DNA of 64,000 nt from assembly GCA_021234155.1 (NCBI GenBank), contig JAJEKV010000073.1:5798001-5862000 (forward strand). The letters are read 5' to 3'. Numbering within the stretch: position 1 is the first letter of the stretch; every line of letters begins with the position of its first letter. Shown one piece after another: positions 40,101 through 52,100 of the stretch. Source of the DNA: Isoetes taiwanensis (lineage: Eukaryota; Streptophyta; Lycopodiopsida; Isoetales; Isoetaceae). The position numbers and the translations under genes are program-made. The notes under the pieces were generated by a model. That model was not told where the DNA came from and did no database searches. It worked only from the letters and a program-made list of their open reading frames with translations.

Positions 40101-43100
40101 TTGTTGTTTGAAATTTTTTGGAAGCTCGGCTTTTGAAGCCGTCAGCTCAGCTGAGACCTGTATCGTGACTTCTGCCACCTCTTAGGAAACTCAGATTGTG
40201 CTCTGAGTGTTGTCAGATTTCTTATATTTGCTGTCGGCCTCATGAGCTAAAGCCATCGTGCAAGCTTGTTGTAAAGTTTTTGGCCGCAACAGCTTAATGG
40301 AGGAAAATTCCCTCCGTAATGCTGTAAGGAACCGAATCCGCCGATCATGGAGAAGAGATCCTCGAAAGAAGATTGAGCAAGGTATTAAACCGACTCGTAA
40401 AATCTGTTACCGATTCATCCCCTTGCTGATGCAGAGTTTGCCACTGGTGTTTTAGATCATCCTCAAAATCATCGGGAAGAAATTCCCGTTTGAGCAATTT
40501 CAACATACGTGCCCAAGTCCTAACAGGATATCCCAAGTAGCAACAGGATATCCGCTTCACGTTCTTCCTTCAGAAGAATGGACCACCACAGGACTGGTTC
40601 CCCTTCTAATTGACAATGCACCCAATACAACTTCCGTTCCGCCGAATGACCGTGCTCTTCGAAGAAGTCATCCATCATGATTATCCACTGTAACAGCGAG
40701 ACACATCCCGTTCGCCTTTAAAGAATGTAAGAACTTCCTTAGGATCTTTCGGAAAAAATTTCTTAGAATCATTCTTTTCATCCTTACGATGATCAGAATC
40801 GTCACTCATCCCCTCCATCTGAAGAATTTCCACCAGGCAGTCTGCCCTTAGGAAAATCTCAAGCCTTTGAATCATGGCTGCTACTGATTGGCTCATCATG
40901 TCGGGGTCGACCTGCAACCTTACAGTCATTGAGCTTTTTAATCTCAGGAACCTTTCGGTCATTGAGCTTTTCAATCTCAGATAACAATTCTCGCATTGTC
41001 GTCTCCAATGACCCTTCTTCCCTAACATCAACCATAGCACTCTTCGGGTGAGGCACATGCCCCTTCTGAGCATCCAATATCAGAGAATCTTTTAGAAGAG
41101 TCCCGTTTATCAAAGGAACTTGATTTTTCGAAGTATGAGATGCCACCGTATGCTTCTTTTTAGTTTTTGTCAAGCCATTATTAATCAAACTATTGTGCAT
41201 CCCATTTACAAGGTCAGCTTGACCTTCGTCCATTTCCAGCAGAGCGTCTAATGACTGCCCTGTTTCCAGCGGCAACCCTGGTTGCAGTTTTGGCACATAT
41301 ATATGTACCATCTTGTGAGTTGGCGTAATACACAAGTTTCTTGCTCCTCCTTTGTTGCTTGTTGCGTCTCCTCCTCTCTCCATTGTGTTTTGCTGTTCAG
41401 ATCACCTCCTCCACTCAACATTTGGTATCAGAGAGCCAGGTTGTCATCCTTGGGTCTTTCATTCTGTGCAGGAGAGGAAGTATTTTAAGGTGGTTTTTCT
41501 GCCTTGTGGAAAACAGACCAGTTTTTCGCCAGGCTGGTAGCGAAAGGTTTTGCTCAAAGAGAAGGGGAATATTACTTAGACACTTATGCTCCGGTAGCCA
41601 AAATAGAAACACTGGCCATATCACTTGCAGCGCAATTTGGATGGAAGTTGTATCAACTTGATGTGAAAAGCGCTTTCTTGAATGGAGAACTCAAGGAGTT
41701 GGTCTATTTGAAGCAACCATCCGGATAGAAGCACGAAGGTAACAATTTTGTTTGCAAATTGAACAAAGCATTATATGGGCTGAAACAGTCATCTAGAGCT
41801 TGGTATTCCAAGCTTGATAGTTACTTGTTGAGCAAAAACTTTGTAAGGAGCAGTGCGGATTCTAGTCTCTATATTAAGCATGATGGTGATGACATAAGTT
41901 TGATTGTAGTATATGTAGACGACCTCATTATCACAGGCAGTTCTCTAAAATTGATTCAACATGAGATAAATCAATTTGGAGAGTTCTTTGACATGACAAA
42001 TCTTGGAGAGTTACACTACTTCTTGGGCATTGAAGTGCAAAAGACTGCCAATAGAATCTTTATATGTTAGAAGAAGTATGCAGCAGATTTACTAAGAAAA
42101 TTTCATATGGAGACTGCTAAACCAGCTTCTATGCCAATGGAGGCTGGCATTAAACTTTCGGCTCATGAGAAAGGTGCAAAATTATGCAATGCAACACTAC
42201 AGGGCATTAATAGAAAGCTTGAACTATCTCACTGTGACCAGACCTGATATATCATTTGTTGTAAGAGTATTGAGTAGATTTTTGGCTAATACTACTCAAA
42301 CACATTGGATTGCCACCAAGAGAGTGCTGAGATACATCAAGGGAACACATGATTCTGGTATCCTGTATGAATCAAATGGTCAGCTTGATGTAGTTGGATA
42401 CACAGATTCTGATATGGCTGTGTGGACACGAAAAGATCCACAAGTGGTTATGCATTCTCAATTGGAAATGGTGCTGTAACTTGGAAAAGTAAGAGACAAA
42501 ACACTGTTGCAATTAGTACCGCTGAAGCAGAATATAAAGATTGCAGCATGTGAATCGGTTTGGATTCAAAAATTCATGGACGAAATTGGGATCCATGACA
42601 GCAGGCCCACTTGCATCTTCACTGATAATATGAGCAGCATACGCATTGCAAAAAATCCTGTTTTTCATGGCAGAACTAAGCACATTCAGACTATCTACCA
42701 TTTTGTACGAGAAAAATTTGAGAATGGAGAAGTTGATATCCAATACTGCAGGTCAGAAGATGAAATTGCAGATGGTTTCACAAAGCCATTAGGAGAAGCC
42801 AAGTTTGAAGCTTTCAGGTTTGCCCATGGTGTGAGGAAAGAGGAGTCTAGAATATTGTTAGAATAGTATAATGTGATATATGTTGGACATGATAAAGTGT
42901 AACTGAACGTTGTACCCCATGGGACATTTTGTATTAGCCCATGGGCCCCTTACTTTTATTTTTTTCTCTATTTGCCACCCAACATGAGGACGTGGCACAT
43001 ATATATGTACCGTCTTGTGGGTTGGCGTAATACACAAGTTTCTTGCTCCTCCTTTGTTGCTTGTTGCGTCTCCTCTCTCCATTGTCTTTTGCTGTTCAGA

Positions 43101-46100
43101 TCACCTCCTCCACTCAACAAATGTCTTCAAGGATTTTGAATTGAAAGCTAAGCTCTCACCGGCTGGATCGGAGTTTGGCTTTCCAAACCAAGTTTCTTCC
43201 AGATTAGAGGAATTTGTGCTGATTTGTTGGCATTTTGCAATGTCAATTGGCTGAAAGGTGGTGGTTGGAACTTCACAATTGATTGCTTGATCTTTGAAGC
43301 TCTTGAGTGATTCTTGGAGGATTTAAATATTTCTGAAGAAGTTTTTTGGTCAAACAGCGCATGGTAGGGGTTGATGCTTGGAATATTTGTACCAATTTGA
43401 TGCTGAAAGGAATAAACTATCATATGATGAAATGACTTGGTCTACTTGGGCTTATGGATGTAGCCATTATTCCTCGCATGGAAAAATATACAAGACCCCA
43501 CACCATTGTGACCAAACACACTTGACCTGCTCATATGCTCACATTCACGTGGTTTTGGTCATTCCCAAACACATTGCTGAAAAGAAGTCTATTCAATTTG
43601 CTATAGAAAGTTCAACTTCATTCATCAACCCTAAACTTCGGAGAACTGTAGAAGCTCTTGAACAAACTCTAGCTGCACATGTCCTTGCCACAATGCAGGA
43701 TGGGTGATCTCAGCAGACATACCCAACCCTCTAGAAACTTTAAAGGAGAGAGACATGCTTTAGATAGTTCCTTCATGTTCTTATCTTTCATCCAATTGAA
43801 ACCAACGCATCAAAAACATGATGAGCTGCACAATGTAGAAGGAAGCTTACAGTTCAAATATAAACATCCTTACAAAGCGCGAGACCTACAAGACTTGGTG
43901 ACAAGCACATGGAATTTGAAATTTGGGTTGAGCATTTGCAGTAGCCTATCTTGCTATTAGAGGGATGAGCTGCACAATCTAGAAGGAAACTCACAGTTCA
44001 AATATACACATACTCAGAAAGCAAGACCTAGAAGACTTGGTGAGGTTCACAAGCACATGGCATTTGCAGTAGCCTATCTTGTTAATACACTCTAATCAAA
44101 TTGTTGTTGTCATACCCAAAATGCCAATGCATTTCTTGCTTCCAAGTTGTAATCCAGCTCTCCATATATTCCTTTTCCTATCTCATCAACAAAGAGAGAA
44201 AGATCACTTCTAATGCCTGCCATCTTCTGGAACAATTTAAGCTGCACAAAACGAATTTGAGGAATTTAGCAACCGCAAAATATATTGTTATCTCGCAATA
44301 CCATTTTGATGTGAAAATTTGGGAAGTAGTTCTAACATCTAATCAGGAATTTATTTCCATCATAAGCAGGTCAGGAAGTTTTACAATATTGTCTTTCCAA
44401 TATCAAGAGATTTCTCTCTACCCACAAAAAACAGAAAGGTAATGGAACAGAAGCATTTTGGCAGAAATTGAACATGTAAGTTTATATCAAACACGAAACC
44501 AGAAACAGTCTCGAAAACATCCTATCCATAGAACCTCCAGTGGTATTTGAAGATAAAATATATGCTCTAGTTGTATTCTGCAAAAGATGTCGCTGAACTT
44601 TTCCACAATTACATTTTCATTTCCTATCTTCTTCCAAAAACACAACAACATTTAAGAGGGATGCTCACACCCGAACGAAGTATATACAAATCACAAGCCA
44701 CGTAAAACAGAAGATTCGGACGCTGCACTTTCACTGCCACATCTTTTCCATCGATTGTGCGGCCTTTATATACCTGCAGCACCTATGAAGATTAGAAAAT
44801 GAAATAACTATCAATGAATAATATGTTAACATCGCCATTGGCATTTACAGCCAATTCTAAGAAATTCAATTCTTTGTTTTAGTGCCCAGAAAATCAGAAT
44901 ATAAAGAATTCCTAACACAAGAAAACCAGCTCATATTAACTTGAGGTCTGAGATTTATTGTACAAATTAAAGTAAGCAGTGATGACAAGACGCTCATGAA
45001 GTTTGAGATGCCTTCCCCCCAAGTCTTCAAAAACACTTGACCTAATCAAATATCCTGGCACAAATTCTTCACCCAACTCGGTTCAAGCTTGAGAACACAG
45101 AAGCATGGCTCTACCCAATCCTGAGAAATCCTAATAGAACAACTGCTCTATCTTCTTTAGGTTTCAATCTAAGCCGATACTTTCTCTAGGTTTCAATCTG
45201 GGCAGATACGTTATGCAAAGTTATGGCTTTTAGAAAATAAAGAAGTGAAATTCGATTTGAAGACATGCTAAGGATGAACAAGGGAATTATGAGAGTATGC
45301 AACAATGATTCCTTTAATTATAAGCTATTTGGCCTTTTTAAGAAAAGGTTCTTGTCTAGATTTAGTATGTGCACCTTATTCGGCTGCGGCAGAGCTGCAA
45401 ATTTCTTTTTCTAATTCTTTTGGTCCAATACTGGTATTCCTAGACCAATTCGTCAAAAACCAGATCTTTTTCTATATTACAGCAGCCTTTTAAGCCTTTT
45501 ATTCTCTGCCGTTATCAAGCTAACACTTTCTATTCAACTTAATTCTTTATCTAAGATTAACTTTAACTTATCATTTTAATGTCATTTTCTTAATATAATG
45601 CTCTTAATGCCATGTTTTGCTTCCGTGTTCATACCTCAAAGCTTTTGAATCACTCGGGGGAGCTTGTGCAATAACAATTCCTTCCCTTCTCAAGACCGGT
45701 CGACCTCAATCATCTAACTTGAAGGCATAACCTTGTTGAGAAGTAACAACCTTTTTCCCAAAGCTAGTTACCCGACTATCTGACTGACTATCTGTTTGAA
45801 CGACTTTCCACCTCTTCTCCGAGGCTTCTTCTCAAAGGCTGATAATATTACCATCTATCATAGAACCTATCATATAGCATGTCTCTTCTCTAAGGTTGGT
45901 CATCTTAACATCTAAACCAATCCAATAAGGTCATTGTACATAAATGCGGCAATGCACCCCTAGCTGTACATGATTGCTGCAATAACTGATTTCGTAGATC
46001 TAGGCGGTCTATTATAATCTGTCTTTCTTTAGTCCATACATGATCCAAAATGACGACACTAACTAAACTCTATCAGAAGTCTAATGTATTTGTGACGTGA

Positions 46101-49100
46101 TGGGGATTATCATACATGCTAACAATACTAAGTAGATGAAACGTCCAACTAATTGTCTACACTAAATTGGGTCTGCATCTGCCTCACCTACTTGACCATT
46201 ACTAGGTGCAACTTGTTGGTCTGTCCTGCCAGCTAACGTTTTAGCTGTTTTGCAAGCATTATCTTGACCTCAACTTGGAAGACACATTTTAAGCCAAATG
46301 CGCATGTTGGCAAAAGATTATCATCCTGAGAGGGAGGGAGGGAGGGAGGGAGGGGATCCTTAGAAGCTGAGACCAATCATGTATGTATGACCATTCCCCT
46401 TGCTTTAAGAATGCCCGATCATCTAGCATATTACAGATTGAAGGCATAAATAAAGTGCAAGTGAGAAAGGAAAGAAAAAAGAACTGACTAAGTAGGATAA
46501 GGCTATGCAAGATGCGGCAGAAGAAAAATGCGTCTTTATTGCCAGCAGGGAATACAGAAATCAGCGGTGGACATACTCTTTGCTTCCCTATTTAATCTAA
46601 AATGGTTCATCCAGGTTGCACCATTTCATATTCAAGAAGAATGTACCTGGCCAAGGGACGCTGCTGCTACTGGTTCTGGTGATAAGAATTCAAAAATTTG
46701 AGTAGCTGGAAAGCCTAAATCCTTCTCAATCACATCCATTGCCACTTTATTTGAAAATGATGGTAAACGGTCCTGGAGCTCCACTAAAACCTGGAAAAGT
46801 TGAGGAACCAACCAATTATGACATTTGGTACTCAATCTAAATTTACTTTCCTGCAGCAAAGTCCTCAAGAATTACCAATATCTAGTCAGTTTTCAAACTA
46901 CTTAATAAATAAGATACCTTCGCAGCATCAGGCCCCATTAAATCTGGTCTTGTTGACAATGATTGAGCGACTGAAACCAATTGAGAATTTATTAGTGTTG
47001 CTGCAACAACTTAGCAATGACTACTTATCACGAACAAAGGGCATAACAGATCTAGGAAACATAAAGAGCAGACTTTATAACATGGACTACATGGACATAT
47101 TAGAATAAGCCGAAATAAAACTATATTCAGAATTAGAATAAAACACTAATAATATCTACTAAGGAAGGCAGGCAGGGAGAGAGAAAGGTAGTATTAACAT
47201 CTAAGGCAACCCCTATTTTGAAGGTCTGCTTATGCTTTTCCTTTGCTATCTGTTTTACACTACTAGAGACTTCCATTCCTGGACACTCCTTTAGATTTTG
47301 AGCTTGATTGTTCATGGGGCAGGCAAGATTTTTGTTTGTTGCTTTTGACACCAAGAAGTGACTGCCCCCTGCATTTCCCTATCCGCAATTTTTGCCTTCA
47401 TGTTTGTTTCCACCTTGCCCTTTTCTTCTTTCCTCTTCTCGCTCTTTTGGATCCTTATATTTGTCACAAATTTCAAATACACTATGAAACTAAGGTGGCA
47501 TATAAATGATGACGTGTCTGGTTTAATGAGTTGGCCTAGCGAATCATCATGTAACTTCATATATAGTTATATAAAGTCTCATGTGAACCCATCCATAAAT
47601 GGCTCGAATATCATCTTAGAATTGTTTAAAACCATATGAATCGATGATAAAGATGAACTGAGAAGATACAATAGTCGCGCCTAGGGAACACATCTAACGA
47701 ACTTTTATGATTAACCACCTAAAGATCAACCTTTTTGTGTTTTTCTTCTGAAGAATAAAGGGGTGCTATATGTCCTTGATCCAATCAAAGCCTAGGCAGA
47801 TTTGCTATGGACTCATAAGAGCTTTTCCTTACAAAAACAACATTAATCAAAATAATGTAGATATGATTTATTTTTCCACCCATCAGCTCGTGGAGCTGGT
47901 GTGATCCAAAGTACATCCATACTGGATCATAAGACTTTTAAAGAACAGTGGATGCTGCCAGCCCCGCATGTGATGCATCCTTGTATAGAAGTTTGATTGG
48001 TGGCCTGCTATACCTCACTGTTACCAGGTCTAATCTCACTTTCTCCATTGATTTTCTTAGTCGTCAAATGCAAGCACCCAAACTCACCCACTTGCATGCA
48101 GCAAGCAAGTTCTTGTGTATCTTAAGGGTACTTTGAATGAGGGTCAAATTGAGGCCACTCAAGGATATCCAAGTGTTGGCAGATTATGCAATCTCTCTTT
48201 TTTATGTTAAAAATCAGCAAATTGGTCAAGAGGAAATTGACATTGATCCGCAGCCTAAAACAACCTATTTCTTCTCCACTTCAGTTATTGAAAAGGCCAT
48301 TCATCAGTTGAATACAAGGAAAGCAATAGACTGTGAAGGTCTTAAAGCTGAAATAATCATACAGGGCGCAATAGTACCGGTAATTACAGAATTTGCTGGT
48401 GCCTTCCGAAGGTATGGTCCAATATTGTTGTCAGACCTGTTCGTAAAGCTAGAGATCCTATGAATCCGTCAAACGATTGACTAATCATGATTGGTCATGT
48501 AAGCAAAGTTATATGGATCTGCCTTAGAAATGATTCTCGGTGGTTATGCTGAGAATATGATGCTTAGGGCTAAAGACCAGGTTGCTTTCAGAGAGAACTT
48601 TGAGCTATTAATCATATACTCACTTTGAAGGCAATTATTGAAGAAGCAAAGGACAAGAGAGGTAAGGTATCTGTTTTGTTAATTTTCGAAAATCTTTTGA
48701 TATTGTCCCTCGAAAAAGGCTGTTTTCATAAGCTCAAAGGTGCTACGCCTTCCTCAAGAGCTGATCTGGGCACTGTTGTCTCTATATCAGAATGTGGTTA
48801 AAGGAAGTGCAATGGGGTGAACGGCGGCGCGCCGCACCGTTGGTGTTAAGCAGGGCTGTCCTCTATCCCCTACATTATTTGGCCTTTACGATGTTGATCA
48901 ACTGAGTCTTTCGTGCAGACTTTGGGTGAAGGCCCCATGCTTGCGCATATGCTGATTCATGTCCTCCTCCCCTCAAGGGCTTTACTAGCTTTAGCGGCAT
49001 TCTGCAAAGAAAGAGAACTGCAGGTCAACCTGCAAAAGACAAAGGTGATGGTGTTTAATACCTCTGGAAGGGTTTAAAGGAGAATAATTTCTTCTTTGAG

Positions 49101-52100
49101 GGCAGCCCCTGGAGATTGTATCTGCATATGCATACCTTGGAGTCGAGTTCTCGTGCCCCTTTTTCAGATTCGAAAGTGCTGCCCAAGCTAGGATTGCCAA
49201 GGGATATGCCTCTCTCGCCCATGGAAAAACAATGCTTCCAAATGCACTTGCAGGACGTTCATACGAAGCTTTTTTTTTTTGGCATGTTGGTAAACCTTGT
49301 AGCACGATATGGCTCACAGATATGGCGAGGGGATTTGCGAGCAGATGAATGGCCGCAATTAAAGAGGTTCAATTTTATATCTTATCTAGAATGGAGGCTT
49401 CAAATTTCTCTCCTATCTAGAATGATCAGAAGTAAACTCTGGATGGCTCATGATATAATGCTGGCTGAATTTAGTGCTTGCAGCTTAAAGTGTCTTTTCA
49501 AATAGTGTCTTTGATACATAAGTTACGCCACTTTGGGGCCACACAAAAAGGCCAGATAAGACTTCCTTGGCTGGCTTTTGTTTCAATAGCTGATTACGGT
49601 ACTTTGACGTGCTGGTTTGCAAGAATACTTGAAATGTTATACTCTTGGCTTCTCATAGATAAAATACCCTCCATTCCAATGGCAGCATCCAATCCAAAAC
49701 TGACAGGGCAGCAGATGAGCCAGCTTATACTCTATAATTTGGAGCAGCTTTATGCCTCAAACACTTGGCTAAATCCCTCTACGGACTTGTTTTCTAAAAG
49801 ACAATTTTACAAGGAAAACTTTCTAAACGTTTCAGCTGATACTGACCTTCTAAATAAGGTGTGATTCTCTAACCTTACAGCAACTCATGATGTACTATGA
49901 CCAATAATGTATATCCTTATTTCTTCATGGCCTCGCTCAGAAAAGAAGGAACATCCTCAAACATAGAACCAGCAGCCCTAGTAGCCCAAAGCAAACAGAA
50001 ATTTATTCATTCTTTCTAGTGGATAATGAGGCAAACAGAGTGGAATAACAGAACGTTCCCAGAAACAAAGAAAACTTCATGATACTAAAAGAGTGATACT
50101 ACCTACATTTAAGATAATAAAACGGCCAGCAAAACAGAAGCATAAGAATTCCTATAAGAAGAAGAAGAAAAGACAAAATAGGGCTCAAAAATAGCCAAAA
50201 GCTGATATCAGATCCTTTGTATTATTTTTTACTAATGTCTTGGCATTATTCTTTTCAGTGCCTTGGAGGCTTTCATCCTCATGTTCTTGGTCTCATAGAC
50301 CCTATAGGCCCCGTAGTCGTTAACATAATCTTTTTTTCTTTCTTTCTTTGTGGATGCTGATTATTCAAGATGCGTGGATACTTGTAGATCCACCACAGGC
50401 ATGGTTGCTTCCTTGGGGCCCTAATTGCATCATGTGGATGTACAAGGGGCAGCTGACAGTATTCTTAAGCAGAGCAGAATTCAAGGTTCTTTCTGCTGGT
50501 GCACAGGAGGCCTTATGGTTGCAAAAGTTCTGGGTCGATCTGCAGCTACAAATCAGCAAACCAGCATGCCATGGTGACAATCAGAGTGCTATCCAGCTTG
50601 CCTATAATCCGATGTTCCATGTTAGAGGCAAGCACATAGATACATAGATACTCATGTCATGTTCATTCGTAAAAGGTTGTTTCTCGCTGGCAAACTTAGA
50701 TTGCCATATTGTTCCACTCATGACCAGCTTGCTGACCTGTTTGTGAAACCATTAGCACGCAGTCACCTCACCAAGTTCAAGTCTCAACTTGGAGTGGTTC
50801 ATCTTCAACTTAAGGAGAAAGAAAGAAAGAAAGATTTCTTAATGCCTACAGAAGACCCGAAGGGTCTATGAGACCATAACGCACAGAATTCAAGACCTCC
50901 AGGAGGAAAACCCTCCTGTTATCTAAAGTATGCAAACAAAAATATTAAGTTAACAAAACTTATAGCGAAAATCTAAAATCTGCTCAAATAGGGTTTGATG
51001 GACATAGCCCATTCGTTCCTGTGACTCCTGCAAAGTAATTGGGTTGCTTTGATGCTTGATGCTCGGTCTCTTCTGGAAAGACCTTTTATATTCCATGGCT
51101 GCTGATTTTATCTTCTTAGACAGTGCCAAAGTCACCCCTTTAAGGTCAGGATACTTCCTCTTCTGTGATGCCTCCACTATCATCTTATCATCGTTTGACT
51201 CAGATAAGAAGAAATTGGTTATTTCTGTTTGCTCCAGGCCCGTTGGATTCTTTTGTTTGAGAATATTTCTCCTTTCTAGAGATAGTTCATATACAAAGTG
51301 GGATACACATTTCTGATCGTAATATTCTCCAGGACATCTAAATTGTTTGAGGAGAAACCCATCTTCTCAAACAATTTAGATATCCTTGAGAACCAACAGC
51401 GCTTACCCTGGTCTGCCAATGTTTTAGACGACACATATGCCAACCAGGGAAGTCTTTTTTGACCACCTTGTGATTGTCCAAAACGGTGAACTTATGTAAA
51501 TAAGTCACTGTTTGAAAGGCAACTTCAACCTTCAGAGGTTTCACATTAAATTCAGCAAGTATTATATCATGGGTTACAGAATGTTTGCCTCTAATCATTC
51601 TAGAAAGAAGAAATATTTGGAGCCTCTCCAGTTGACTCCAGTCATCGGCTCGTAGGTCAACTCCCCGTATTTGTGCACCATATAAAGCTGTCAGCTTCAC
51701 CAACGTGTCGAACAGGAAGAGCTTTGTCTGAACGTCTTGGGAATGGAGTTGGTAGCATGGAATTGTGGGGAACTTCAATTCTCAAAGACACCACAGAAAC
51801 CCAGAAGAGAACAAAACAAAACTTAGAGGTCCAAAGCCAGCTGAATATCTGCAGTGGCATTTATGTACACAACTGTTTGATGAGGATTACTTCAATATAA
51901 CAAAACATCACTCGCTCTACAGGCCTTGAGGCATTTTACGAAGGATTCAGGTACTAAATAGGATATATTGAGATGCTTTTGATGCACAATATGATGTGGT
52001 GCGCAGATGAATGGGGCATGAACAAGATTTTAGCTCAGAGACGAAGGGCAGCATGATATTTGACCTCCAGTATGGCAGCTTAGGCAATAGCTACAGGCCA

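Noticed and set aside
44670-44671. Earlier GT as donor of ABC1K exon 6
   Set aside because: It would leave phase 1 and produce an immediate stop at the start of exon 7. The GT two bases further, followed by GAGC, restores phase 0.
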